DNA from: Paenibacillus hunanensis
Lineage (GTDB): Bacteria; Bacillota; Bacilli; Paenibacillales; Paenibacillaceae
NCBI RefSeq assembly: GCF_014645615.1
Contig: NZ_BMMB01000004.1
Location: 124,001 to 188,000 of the forward strand
Length of the DNA: 64,000 nt
Reading direction: 5' to 3'
Shown: piece after piece, positions 16,665 to 25,248 of the stretch
How the letters are laid out: each line of letters starts with the position of its first letter
How positions within the stretch are numbered: the stretch's first letter is position 1
The notes under the pieces: model-generated
The model's input: only the letters and a program-made list of their open reading frames with translations
What the model was told of the DNA's origin: nothing
Databases searched by the model: none
Program-made: the position numbers and the translations under genes

Positions 16665-16925
16665 ATGATGAAAGCAACTGGTATTGTGAGAAAAGTGGAT
16701 GAGCTTGGACGTGTCGTCATTCCAATTGAGCTTCGTCGTATTATGAATATTGATGTTAAAGATGGTCTGGAGATTTTCGTAGATAGTGATCGTATCATTC
16801 TGAAAAAATACGAGCCTTCTTGCATTTTTACTGGTGACACTGAAGATTTAGTATATTTCAAAGGCAAGCTGATCAGCCGCAGTGTAATTGAAGAGCTGAA
16901 TCGTCTGCATAGCGCACAGAAGTAA
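16665..16925 (+). CDS. abrB: AbrB-type transition-state regulator
   Basis: This 86-residue protein has the N-terminal swapped-hairpin DNA-binding domain: MMKATGIVRKVDELGRVVIPIELRRIMNI and DGLEIFVDSDRIILKKYEPSCIFTG. A C-terminal dimerisation part follows. AbrB represses stationary-phase and biofilm genes in Bacillales. GGAGGAG precedes two adjacent ATG codons, so the start may be 16665 or 16668. The long AT-rich region upstream fits the autorepression of abrB by AT-preferring AbrB. A terminator follows. Confidence 0.92.
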   Translation: MMKATGIVRKVDELGRVVIPIELRRIMNIDVKDGLEIFVDSDRIILKKYEPSCIFTGDTEDLVYFKGKLISRSVIEELNRLHSAQK

Positions 16926-17000
16926 TCATTTTATTGTTGCTGTGTTATATGCTATCATTCTACACATTTATTTTATGGCTACACATTATGCATATAAGCA

Positions 17001-17045
17001 AACAGGCATATTGGTACAGCATCTGCTGCCAATATGCCTTTTCTG
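17001..17045 (+). terminator. Terminator after abrB
   Basis: AGGCATATTGG and CCAATATGCCT form an 11-bp stem followed by TTTT. Confidence 0.85.
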
Positions 17046-17154
17046 ATTGTGGAGTAAAGCATGCTGTAATCGGATTGCGTGTGAGAGTGTATTGTAAAAG
17101 TATATTTTAATAATAGAAAAGTATTTTCTACACCTTTACCTGCATTTCACTGTA

Positions 17155-17985
17155 TTACGTAATATGCTGCTGTTCTCGTTTCGTTAAACGGAATTCCTTT
17201 GGCGACATGCCGAAGCGCGAGCGGAACACGCGGTGGAAATAAGTATAATTAGCAAAGCCTGACGATTCCGCAACCTCCTCCAGTGGCATTGGACTGAACA
17301 TAATTCGCTCCTGCGCCATATTCAAACGCACATCCAGCGCATATTGCATAATCGTCGTGTCGAATGCTTCTTTGAATAGATGCACGGCTCTAGAAATACT
17401 GATGCCGGTATGTAGCGCAACATCCTCTAATTTAAAGGCAGAAGAAGCATTTTCCTCGATGTAGCTTTTAATTTGATAAGCCAGATAAGTGCGAGGGCCA
17501 CCAATCGGCTGCTCGGACAAATAGCGATCCACAGACAGGCATAATATCTTCATATAATGGCTGCAAATTTCTGGATACGGATTATCAATACGCCGTTTTT
17601 CCATCGCAATCTGACGCATCAGATCGGTAATATTGTCAGTCAGCGGAATTTTGATTTTAGCTGGACGTCCTTGCTCATGCCACCAGCGATCTGCCCACTC
17701 GCCACCGAAAAAGATATGATAATCGCCACTTTCCACAGCCTGCTTGCCCGTAGCACCCTGCGTATAATCGATTCGTAGCTCATAGGGCTCGTCTGGCCCG
17801 TACATATGCAGATCGCCTACTTCCACATCGACGAACTTCCCGTCAGATCGTAGCTGACAATTGCCTTCCGTTTGCAGACGAAATAAGTAATTTTGAATCC
17901 CATCTGGCTCATGCATATAAAAAGGTTTCCTATGAAAGGAGTAACCTGCTGTAAATACTTTACAATCTTCTCCGTGTCCTTCCAT
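17155..17985 (-). CDS. AraC-family regulator of the divergent sugar cluster
   Basis: This 276-residue protein has an N-terminal cupin-like sensor domain (VDVEVGDLHMYGPDEPYEL near 50-70). The C-terminal AraC double helix-turn-helix (about 175-270) includes LEDVALHTGISISRAVHLFKEAF and AESSGFANYTYFHRVFRSRFGMSPKEFR. It is transcribed divergently from the five-gene sugar cluster with about 265 bases between starts, so it is the likely sugar-responsive regulator. GAGGAG lies 6 bases before the ATG. The ligand is unknown. Confidence 0.9.
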   Translation of the reverse strand: MEGHGEDCKVFTAGYSFHRKPFYMHEPDGIQNYLFRLQTEGNCQLRSDGKFVDVEVGDLHMYGPDEPYELRIDYTQGATGKQAVESGDYHIFFGGEWADRWWHEQGRPAKIKIPLTDNITDLMRQIAMEKRRIDNPYPEICSHYMKILCLSVDRYLSEQPIGGPRTYLAYQIKSYIEENASSAFKLEDVALHTGISISRAVHLFKEAFDTTIMQYALDVRLNMAQERIMFSPMPLEEVAESSGFANYTYFHRVFRSRFGMSPKEFRLTKREQQHIT

Positions 17986-18251
17986 TAAACGCTCCTCATT
18001 TCAGCAACAAATTTAAATTTTGACCAAATTGTTCATGTTTTAATCATATTATTCATTTTAATTGAAACGATTTTGTAATACTATGGTTACGAGCCAAAAA
18101 TAACATAAAAGGACAGCTTCTGGTTTGCATTTTAGATGCAAATGGAACTAGAACAGCAGGCTGGACCTGAAACTCGCGGACAATCGTATCGATAAGTCCA
18201 TTGTACATAGGGGTTATCATGCGTTTGGTAAGCACCAAAGGAGGACTACCC

Positions 18252-19334
18252 GTGCAGCGAATGAAAGCCGGATTAATCGGATGTGGCAATATCAGCTCTA
18301 TTTATTTTACTAATCTGAAATCAAGTCCGGTGATCGAAATTGTAGCCTGTGCCGACATGGTCAAAGAACGTGCAGAGGAACGGGCAAAAGAATTTGGTAT
18401 TGAAAACGTCTTCACACCGGAAGAAATGATGAAGCAGGACGATATCGAGCTGATTATCAATCTAACGATTCCTGCCGCTCATGCTGGCATTGATCTGGCA
18501 GCTTTAGCAGCAGGCAAGCATGTATACGCTGAGAAGCCGCTAGCGGTATCACTAGATGATGGTCGTCGTACACTGGAAAAGGCAAAGGAAACAGGTAAGC
18601 GCGTAGGTAGCGCACCGGATACATTCCTCGGTGCAGGTCTTGAAACAGCGCGCAAAGCGATCGATGATGGTCTGATTGGTCGTCCGATTGCAGCATCTGC
18701 ATTTATGATGGGTGCAGGGCCAGAAGGCTGGCATCCAGACCCTGAATTTTTCTACGCACCGGGTGGTGGCCCGATGTTCGATATGGGACCATATTATTTG
18801 ACTGCGCTTACAAGCTTGCTTGGCTCGATGACCCGAGTTAGCTCGTCAGCAGGCATTCAGATGCCAGATCGCAAAGTTCATAGCGGGCCTAAGGCAGGCA
18901 CACCGATTCGTGTGCAAACGCCGACTCACCTTGCCGGTACGATTGACTTTGAAAATGGTGTCATCGCGACAATGGTAACTAGCTTCGATATTCCAGGTGG
19001 CTCTCAGTTGCCGCGTATCGAAATCTATGGTACGGAAGGCACGCTGGATTTGCCAGATCCGAACTTTTTCGATGGTACAGTACGCTTGAAGCGTGCAGGC
19101 TCGGATACATTCGAAGAGCTTCCGCCTGTATTTGAACCGATTAGCAATGATCGTGGTAAAGGCGTTAGCGAAATGGTACAGGCTATTCGTGAAAATCGTC
19201 CGCATCGTGCAAGTGGCGAGCTGGCGTATCATGTGCTTGAAGTGATGCACGCATTCCAGCGCTCATCCCTTGAAGGCAAGCATGTGATTATTGAGAGTCG
19301 TGCAGGTTATCGTCAGGGCAATGTGTATCAATAA
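18252..19334 (+). CDS. Gfo/Idh/MocA-family oxidoreductase, sugar cluster gene 1
   Basis: This 360-residue protein starts MQRMKAGLIGCGNISSIYF, an N-terminal NAD(P)-binding domain, with YAEKPLAVSLDDGR carrying the EKP lysine and GGGPMFDMGPYYLTALTSLLG in the substrate domain. I chose the GTG at 18252 because AAAGGAGG lies 7 bases upstream; the ATG three codons later is an alternative. Enzymes of this family oxidise or reduce sugar hydroxyls. Beside TIM-barrel isomerases and a ThuA protein it is likely a sugar or glycoside 3-dehydrogenase or an inositol-type dehydrogenase. It is first in the cluster, opposite an AraC regulator. Confidence 0.88.
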   Translation: MQRMKAGLIGCGNISSIYFTNLKSSPVIEIVACADMVKERAEERAKEFGIENVFTPEEMMKQDDIELIINLTIPAAHAGIDLAALAAGKHVYAEKPLAVSLDDGRRTLEKAKETGKRVGSAPDTFLGAGLETARKAIDDGLIGRPIAASAFMMGAGPEGWHPDPEFFYAPGGGPMFDMGPYYLTALTSLLGSMTRVSSSAGIQMPDRKVHSGPKAGTPIRVQTPTHLAGTIDFENGVIATMVTSFDIPGGSQLPRIEIYGTEGTLDLPDPNFFDGTVRLKRAGSDTFEELPPVFEPISNDRGKGVSEMVQAIRENRPHRASGELAYHVLEVMHAFQRSSLEGKHVIIESRAGYRQGNVYQ

Positions 19335-19487
19335 CTCTCTATCGATAGCTTACAATAAAACTTCCTTGTACAGCTAGCATGAAGACTGCACTTAGGAATT
19401 GATTTAACGATGTGTTCAAACGTATGCACCAGGTACAGGCATCATCATATCGATCCACCAATATATCATACAGGAGTGAACAAAACG

Positions 19488-20255
19488 ATGTTAAAAGTGG
19501 GATTGCAACTGTTTACTGTTCGTGAGGATCTGGAACGTGATTTTGAAGGTACAATCGCTAAAATTGCTGAGCTTGGATATCAGGGTGTAGAGTTTGCAGG
19601 CTTTTATGGTCGCAGCGCAGAGCAGATTAATGAGCTGTTGAAAAAGCACAATCTTGAAGTAGTAGGTTCACATACGCAATACGCTGATCTAGTCAATGAT
19701 GCGCAATCGCTGATCGATTACAACAAAGCGATTGGCAATAAATATATTATCGTTCCTTATCTGTCAGAGGAGCAACGCGGCAACTGGCCAGAAATCTTCG
19801 CTAATCTGCGTAAAATTGCAGAAGTATGTAATCAAAACGGCGTCACACTGCTGTATCACAACCATGACTTTGAGCTGACTGAGAAAATTGGCGAGCATAC
19901 GGTACTGGATGCGCTCTATTCCGAATTGCCTGCTGACCTGATTCAGGTAGAGCTTGATACGGCATGGGTACAATACAGCGGCTATGATGCCGTGGAATAT
20001 ATCGAAAAATACGCAGGTCGTTTGCCGCTGGTACACTGGAAGGACTTTAAGCGTACAGATGAAGGCATCCAAATGATGGAGCTGAACGAAGGCGAAGTTG
20101 ATGTTGCACGTATCGGAGATGCTGCTGCTAAAGCTGGTGTTGAATGGATCGTGGTTGAGCAAGATAACAGCCTGCAAGCACCAATGCAAAGTATTGAGCA
20201 AAGCATAAACTGGGTAAAAAGCTACGGCGCTAAGGGAGGACTTGTGAATGTCTGA
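19488..20255 (+). CDS. Sugar phosphate isomerase/epimerase-like TIM barrel, gene 2
   Basis: This 255-residue AP-endonuclease-2-like TIM barrel starts MLKVGLQLFTVREDLERDFEG. It continues with GYQGVEFAGFYG, LLYHNHDFEL, IQVELDTAWV, LPLVHWKDFK and EWIVVEQDNS, where the His, Asp and Glu metal ligands of the xylose-isomerase-like family lie. Relatives include IolE, IolI and YcjR-type 3-keto-sugar epimerases. The ATG at 19488 has GGAGTGA upstream; the 26 additional upstream codons are not family-like. It overlaps gene 3 by 8 bases, so the two are co-translated. Confidence 0.88.
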   Translation: MLKVGLQLFTVREDLERDFEGTIAKIAELGYQGVEFAGFYGRSAEQINELLKKHNLEVVGSHTQYADLVNDAQSLIDYNKAIGNKYIIVPYLSEEQRGNWPEIFANLRKIAEVCNQNGVTLLYHNHDFELTEKIGEHTVLDALYSELPADLIQVELDTAWVQYSGYDAVEYIEKYAGRLPLVHWKDFKRTDEGIQMMELNEGEVDVARIGDAAAKAGVEWIVVEQDNSLQAPMQSIEQSINWVKSYGAKGGLVNV

Positions 20256-21351
20256 GCAGGTTCTTAATATCGGCATCATCGGCTGTGGCGGCATTGCACA
20301 GGGTAAGCATTTGCCGAGTCTTGCCAAACAGCCACTCGCACGTATCGTTGCCTTTTGCGATATCGTGGAAGAACGTGCTACTGAGGCAGCCGAGCAATAC
20401 GGTGCTGAAGGAGCAAAAGTATACACCGATTACAAGCAACTGCTACAGGATAGCAGTATTGATGTGATTCATGTGTGTACACCGAATGATTCCCATGCGG
20501 TGATCAGCATCGATGCGCTGGAAGCGGGTAAGCATGTACTATGTGAAAAGCCAATGGCGAAGACGACAGAAGAGGCGCGTGCGATGGTTGAAGCTGCCAA
20601 GCGTACAGGCAAAAAGCTGTCGATTGCTTACCAGAATCGTTTCCGTGATGACAGTCTGTATTTGAAGCAGATGGTCGAAGAAGGCGATCTGGGGGATGTG
20701 TATTACGGCAAAGCGATTGCACTGCGTCGCCGCGCTGTACCGACATGGGGCGTGTTTCTAGATGAAGAGAAGCAAGGTGGAGGCCCATTGATCGATATTG
20801 GGACTCATGCACTTGATCTGACGCTATGGCTGATGGATAACTATAAGCCAAAAACAGTACTGGGCTCTACATTCCACAAGCTCGGTCCACGTCCAAATTC
20901 CGCGAATGCCTTTGGCCCGTGGGACCCGGAGAAGTTCAAGGTAGAGGATTCTGCCTTCGGATTCATCACAATGGAAAATGGTGCGGTCATTGCGCTTGAG
21001 TCCAGCTGGGCACTGAATGTGCGTAAGTTTGGCGAAGCACAGGCATTGCTCTGTGGTACTGAAGGCGGTGCAGATATGAGCGATGGTCTGCATATCAACG
21101 GTGAGAAAAATGGCCGTCTGATCGACAGTCAGGTTGATCTGGGCTCCGGTGGAGTTGCATTCTATTCCGGCGAGGCAGAGGATGCTGGTGCTCGTGAAGC
21201 GAGAATGTGGCTGGAAGCGATCGTGAATGATACGGAGCCACTGGTGAAGCCAGAGCAGGCACTGGTCGTGACGCAGATTCTGGAAGCGATCTATGAATCC
21301 GCACGTACAGGCAAGGCGATTGAGCTGCAACCTGAAGCGATCACAGTTTAA
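20248..21351 (+). CDS. Gfo/Idh/MocA-family oxidoreductase, gene 3
   Basis: This 367-residue protein has GIIGCGGIAQGKHLPSL as the Rossmann motif and HVCTPNDSH. CEKPMAKTTEEA carries the catalytic-type lysine, and GGGPLIDIGTHALDLTLWLM is the typical substrate-domain segment with the conserved Asp and His. It overlaps the preceding epimerase gene by 8 bases, with GGGAGG as ribosome binding site. A second dehydrogenase in the same cluster suggests an oxidation-epimerisation-reduction route on a sugar carbon, as in 3-keto-glycoside pathways. The exact substrate is unknown. Confidence 0.9.
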   Translation: MSEQVLNIGIIGCGGIAQGKHLPSLAKQPLARIVAFCDIVEERATEAAEQYGAEGAKVYTDYKQLLQDSSIDVIHVCTPNDSHAVISIDALEAGKHVLCEKPMAKTTEEARAMVEAAKRTGKKLSIAYQNRFRDDSLYLKQMVEEGDLGDVYYGKAIALRRRAVPTWGVFLDEEKQGGGPLIDIGTHALDLTLWLMDNYKPKTVLGSTFHKLGPRPNSANAFGPWDPEKFKVEDSAFGFITMENGAVIALESSWALNVRKFGEAQALLCGTEGGADMSDGLHINGEKNGRLIDSQVDLGSGGVAFYSGEAEDAGAREARMWLEAIVNDTEPLVKPEQALVVTQILEAIYESARTGKAIELQPEAITV

Positions 21352-21685
21352 TCGATATGACGTAACGGTACAGACCTGCTTTACAGGACTTCCGTCCATT
21401 TTACAGCAACGGATGCATGTGATAACGGATAGTGTGCTCCTTATAGGTGAGATCATGCAGATAGAAATAAGATGATGAATGAGCCCATTCTCGGCAACAT
21501 CTTTTTCGCTCTATAAAAGCTATGGATATCAGATATAAATAAAATTTTATTCATAAATTACTGGAAATTTCAAACTTTATCGGCGCTCGGTTCGTAGTAA
21601 TAAGTAGAAGACTATTCGACACAATCGGACACGACAGCGACCATTCCTTTACCTAAAAAAATGGATGAGCCAGGAGGAAAAACGA
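21352..21685 (+). other. 334-base gap inside the sugar cluster
   Basis: No gene and no clear terminator are seen. The middle (21520-21580) is AT-rich and could hold an internal promoter for the last two genes. Confidence 0.4.
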
Positions 21686-22654
21686 ATGAAATTGGGCGTA
21701 TTTATGGTACTGCTGAACAACAAGAGCTTCGAGGAGGCGCTTGACTATGTAGCTGAAAAGGGAGTCAAGGCAGTAGAGATCGGCTCGGGTGGTAATCCCG
21801 GTGCTGTACACTGTAAGCCAGATGAGCTGCTGGCTGATGCAGGCAAGCTGCGTGAGTTCAAAAAAGCAGTAGAATCGCGTGGTCTGACAATCAGCGCACT
21901 GAGCTGTCACGGTAACCCGTTGCACCCGCAAAAAGCGATCGCACAGGAATCCCACGATGATTTTGTAAAATCAGTTCAATTGGCGCAAAAGCTGGATGTG
22001 CCAGTAGTCAATACATTCTCCGGTTGTCCAGGCGACAGCGATAATGCAAAATATCCAAACTGGCCTGTAGCACCGTGGCCAAACGATTACAGCGAGCTGC
22101 TCGACTGGCAATGGAATCAGAAAATTATTCCTTACTGGACAGAGAACGGGAAATTCGCTGCGGATCATAATGTGAAGGTAGGTATTGAGCTGCACGGTGG
22201 CTTCTCCGTTCATACACCAGGTACAATGCTGCGTCTGCGTGAAGCGGCTGGTGAGGCGATTGGAGCGAACCTTGACCCGAGTCATATGTGGTGGCAAGGC
22301 ATCGATCCTGTCGCTGCGGTGAAAATTTTGGGGAAACATGGCGCAATTCACCATTTTCATGCTAAAGATACGCTTACAGACACCGATAATATGAATATGA
22401 ACGGCGTCACGGACATGCACTCCTATGCGGAGATGCAAGACCGCGCATGGCAGTTCCGAACTGTAGGCTATGGTCATGATATGAAAACTTGGGCTGATAT
22501 CATTAGTGCCCTTCGTCTAGTAGGTTACGATTATGTTGTCAGCATTGAACATGAAGACGGATTGATGTCCGTTAATGAAGGTTTTACTAAAGCCGTCCAC
22601 AACTTACAGCAAGTCATGATCGAGGAAGAACTCGGCGAGATGTGGTGGGTTTAA
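21686..22654 (+). CDS. Sugar phosphate isomerase/epimerase-like TIM barrel, gene 4
   Basis: This 322-residue TIM barrel starts MKLGVFMVLLNNKSFEEALDY. VKAVEIGSGGNPG, LSCHGNPLHP, VGIELHGGFSVHTP, GANLDPSHMWWQGIDPV, HHFHAKDT and VSIEHEDGLMS give the Glu/Asp/His metal site of the family. It is larger than gene 2 and of another subgroup, common in Paenibacillus clusters with ThuA and Gfo/Idh/MocA genes. I chose the ATG at 21686 with AGGAGG 8 bases upstream, not the in-frame ATG seven codons earlier. The ThuA gene follows after 21 bases. Confidence 0.9.
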   Translation: MKLGVFMVLLNNKSFEEALDYVAEKGVKAVEIGSGGNPGAVHCKPDELLADAGKLREFKKAVESRGLTISALSCHGNPLHPQKAIAQESHDDFVKSVQLAQKLDVPVVNTFSGCPGDSDNAKYPNWPVAPWPNDYSELLDWQWNQKIIPYWTENGKFAADHNVKVGIELHGGFSVHTPGTMLRLREAAGEAIGANLDPSHMWWQGIDPVAAVKILGKHGAIHHFHAKDTLTDTDNMNMNGVTDMHSYAEMQDRAWQFRTVGYGHDMKTWADIISALRLVGYDYVVSIEHEDGLMSVNEGFTKAVHNLQQVMIEEELGEMWWV

Positions 22655-22675
22655 TAACAGGGAGGCAGTAACAGT

Positions 22676-23407
22676 ATGATTAACGTAACAGTCTGGAATG
22701 AATTTGTACATGAGCAAATCCGTGATGACGTGAAGGCTATCTATCCAGAGGGAATCCACAAAGTGCTGGCAGATGGGCTGTCCAAGGAAGGCTTTGCCTG
22801 CCGTACAGCAACACTTGACCAGGAAGAGCATGGTCTTACCGAATCTGTTCTGAACTCGACCGATGTGATGTTGTGGTGGGGCCACACTGCCCACGATCTG
22901 GTTGATGATGACATTGCAGAAGCAGTGGTTCGTCGTGTTCACGAAGGAATGGGACTCATCGTTCTTCACTCCGGACATTTCTCGAAACCATTCAAGCAAC
23001 TGATGGGCACTAGCTGCGATCTAAAATGGCGTGTAGCAGATGAGCAGGAAATTTTGTGGTGTGTGAATCCATCGCACCCAATCGCTCAAGGTGTTAACCC
23101 TTCGATCACGCTCGATAAAGAAGAAATGTACGGTGAATTCTTCGATGTTCCTGCTCCAGACGAGCTGGTATACCTGAGCAACTTTGAAGGTGGGGAAGTA
23201 TTCCGCAGTGGCTGCACGTATCGTCGCGGTCATGGCAAAATCTTCTACTTCCGTCCGGGACATGAAACGTATCCAACGTATCATAACGAAGATATCATGC
23301 ATATCATCGCTAACGCAGTACGCTGGGCATATCCAGCTACCAATGCGCGTCCACAATTTGGCCGCACGGAGCCGCAACGTACGCTTGCAGGTCATCTGAC
23401 CATCTAA
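22676..23407 (+). CDS. ThuA-domain protein (trehalose-utilisation type), gene 5
   Basis: This 243-residue glutamine-amidotransferase-like protein has the ThuA signature: [11 protein letters not shown] at the start, [27 protein letters not shown], the [10 protein letters not shown] segment and [26 protein letters not shown]. ThuA in rhizobia works with the dehydrogenase ThuB in trehalose or 3-keto-trehalose use. It ends this operon. GGGAGG lies upstream. Its enzymatic role is not settled for most members. Confidence 0.92.
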   Translation: MINVTVWNEFVHEQIRDDVKAIYPEGIHKVLADGLSKEGFACRTATLDQEEHGLTESVLNSTDVMLWWGHTAHDLVDDDIAEAVVRRVHEGMGLIVLHSGHFSKPFKQLMGTSCDLKWRVADEQEILWCVNPSHPIAQGVNPSITLDKEEMYGEFFDVPAPDELVYLSNFEGGEVFRSGCTYRRGHGKIFYFRPGHETYPTYHNEDIMHIIANAVRWAYPATNARPQFGRTEPQRTLAGHLTI

Positions 23408-23680
23408 TCGGTAGCGGAGCAAAACGGGTAGCTGATTGATGTTTCTACTTGCATCGTATGATGAAGCTTCTAAGGCAAGGTGCAAGGATCGTTCAAGGTA
23501 CGGCGGATTTATATCTGCATAAGAGAAGGGCTGTTACCTTGCTGCTGACGTCTATAGGAACGCAGCAAGCCCCTGTTAATCATACTGAAAGCAACCGTTG
23601 GTATTGTATCGATTGCCAGTAAGCCTGACTTTTATGTGATAGCACTAAGCTGCATAATAATTGTATGGCGTGTTCCAAGT
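23408..23680. other. Gap after the sugar cluster
   Basis: No gene is recognised in this stretch. Weak hairpins (CTTGCTGC near 23540) might end the cluster transcript. Confidence 0.4.
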
Positions 23681-23717
23681 GCGTCTGCCGGGTAATATAG
23701 CGGCAGACGCATTTTTG
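23681..23717 (+). terminator. Terminator upstream of the UDG-like gene
   Basis: GCGTCTGCCG and CGGCAGACGC form a 10-bp GC-rich stem followed by ATTTTTG. Confidence 0.85.
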
Positions 23718-23765
23718 TATACAAAATAAAGCAGTACACATCATGAAGGCAAGGGAGCGATACAG

Positions 23766-24515
23766 ATGGCTCGACAGAATAGTTCCTCTTTTGAACACAA
23801 TACACAGCAAAAAGCTACACGGTTGGAGCATTCCAGTCAGCAAGCTGTTCATATTGGTCATGTGCCGCTACCGCCTGAGTTGGTGGAGGCTTGTATGCGG
23901 CGTGTGGAAGGGAAGCCGCTGGAAGGCTTTTTAGCCGGATTTGGTAAATGGCCCGGCGATATTATGCTTGTGGGCGAAGCGCCTGGTGGCAATGAGATTG
24001 TACAGGGACGCCCCTTTTGCGGACAGGCTGGGAAGGTATTGGACGAATATTTACAGATTGCTGGCATTACGCGTGATGATCTGTATATGACCAGTGCTGT
24101 TCGCAGTCGTCCTTATCGAGATCGTCCGGTTAAAGGAAATCCAGAGCGTATAAGTCGCTCGAATCGCACACCGACTGCCAGTGAGATTCTTGCCCATGCG
24201 CCCATTCTGGATTATGAGCTATCCGTCGTGAAGCCGCGCCTATTGCTAACGGTTGGTAATATCGGGCTACAGCGTCTGCTCGGTGGTGGAGTGCGCGTAT
24301 CCGATATTCATGGTCAACCAAGGCAGAGTACGATTCGGCATGTAGATCGCGATCATCCCGAGCGTGGTTATACGGAGGGAACGGAGCAGTATTGGATTTT
24401 TCCGTTGTATCATCCAGCCGCTATCCTTTACAATCGTTCACTCGAATCCGTTATCGAGCAGGATTTGCATCGGTTACGTGATTTCTTGCAGAAGGAAGAA
24501 TGGATATCGGGTTAG
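23766..24515 (+). CDS. Uracil-DNA glycosylase superfamily protein (family 4/5-like)
   Basis: This 249-residue protein has motif A (VGEAPGGNEIVQGRPFCGQAGKVLD, about 69-93) and the C-terminal motif B with HPAAILYNRSLE. It also has the middle strand LLLTVGNIGLQRLLGG. These define family 4 and related uracil-DNA glycosylases, which excise uracil from DNA. The four cysteines that hold the iron-sulfur cluster in classical family 4 enzymes are not present; only Cys43 and Cys85 are seen. Activity is thus not certain. AAGGGAG lies 8 bases before the ATG. It is monocistronic. Confidence 0.82.
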   Translation: MARQNSSSFEHNTQQKATRLEHSSQQAVHIGHVPLPPELVEACMRRVEGKPLEGFLAGFGKWPGDIMLVGEAPGGNEIVQGRPFCGQAGKVLDEYLQIAGITRDDLYMTSAVRSRPYRDRPVKGNPERISRSNRTPTASEILAHAPILDYELSVVKPRLLLTVGNIGLQRLLGGGVRVSDIHGQPRQSTIRHVDRDHPERGYTEGTEQYWIFPLYHPAAILYNRSLESVIEQDLHRLRDFLQKEEWISG

Positions 24516-24673
24516 CGAGCTAGAAGTAGGACTTTAAAAATAGAATGGCAACAACAATAACACGTTAAAATATAAGCAAGAGCAAATAATTATTATAGTG
24601 GATGATGTTTTGTGATAAATCTTACAAAACCGCATAACAAAGCGTACAAATCGGGATGTTTTCGTTTTCTTAT

Positions 24674-24705
24674 GTTAGGAAATATGGTAAGATATTTGTG
24701 CTAAC
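24674..24705. promoter_or_regulatory. Inverted repeat upstream of the second HxlR-type gene
   Basis: GTTAG-G-AAATAT and ATATTT-GTG-CTAAC are nested inverted repeats about 82 bases before the start codon. The position suggests an autoregulatory operator, with TTATGTTAGG-like promoter sequence around it. Confidence 0.4.
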
Positions 24706-24786
24706 TTATTGTAAGCTCGAGTCTGTGAGCAGTAAGCCTAATTTGTATCCATATGTGATTTGGCAATGGACCAGTAAAGAGGTGAA

Positions 24787-25107
24787 ATGATGGAACAGCA
24801 TCAATTGGGATTGTGTCCGCGCTTTGAGACAGCCTTTTCGTTCCTGGGTAAACGCTGGAACGGCCTCATCATTCAATCCTTGATGAGCGGACCGAAACGG
24901 TTCAAAGACATATCGAACCTCATTCCGATGATGAGCGATAAAATGCTCTCGGAGCGTATGAAAGATCTGGAGGCAAGTGGCATACTGGTACGACAGGTAT
25001 ACCCGGAGACTCCGGTACGAATTGAGTATGAATTAACAGAGAAAGGTCGCGCCCTCAAGCCAGTAATGGAGCAAATTCAAAACTGGGCAGAGCACTGGGT
25101 AGACTAA
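24787..25107 (+). CDS. HxlR-family transcriptional regulator
   Basis: This 106-residue winged-helix protein starts MMEQHQLGLCPRFETAFSFLGKRWNGLIIQSL. It has the recognition segment RFKDISNLIPMMSDKMLSERMKDLEASGI and the wing VYPETPVRIEYELTEKG. The conserved cysteine at residue 10 is the usual sensing residue of this family. Target genes are unknown. GAGGTG precedes two adjacent ATG codons (24787 and 24790). It stands alone and is separated from the fnr gene by a bidirectional terminator. Confidence 0.9.
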   Translation: MMEQHQLGLCPRFETAFSFLGKRWNGLIIQSLMSGPKRFKDISNLIPMMSDKMLSERMKDLEASGILVRQVYPETPVRIEYELTEKGRALKPVMEQIQNWAEHWVD

Positions 25108-25143
25108 TGTATACAGGCTGTCTGCAAGACGGCGGTATCCGAA

Positions 25144-25190
25144 CATAAAAAAGCTTTCCCCGGTATCGTTCCGGTGGAAAGCTTTTTTCG
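25144..25190. terminator. Bidirectional terminator between the HxlR-type gene and fnr
   Basis: AAAAAAGCTTTCC pairs with GGAAAGCTTTTTT, with an inner CGG/CCG. Confidence 0.88.
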
Positions 25191-25248
25191 CATATACAAT
25201 AGCAATGGGTTCACGTACATCCGATGCAGTGGGGAGAAGAGTGGTCAA

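Noticed and set aside
18046..18200. CcpA cre site before the sugar cluster (TTGAAACGATTTTG)
   Set aside because: Three positions differ from the cre consensus, including invariant ones, so it is not supported.
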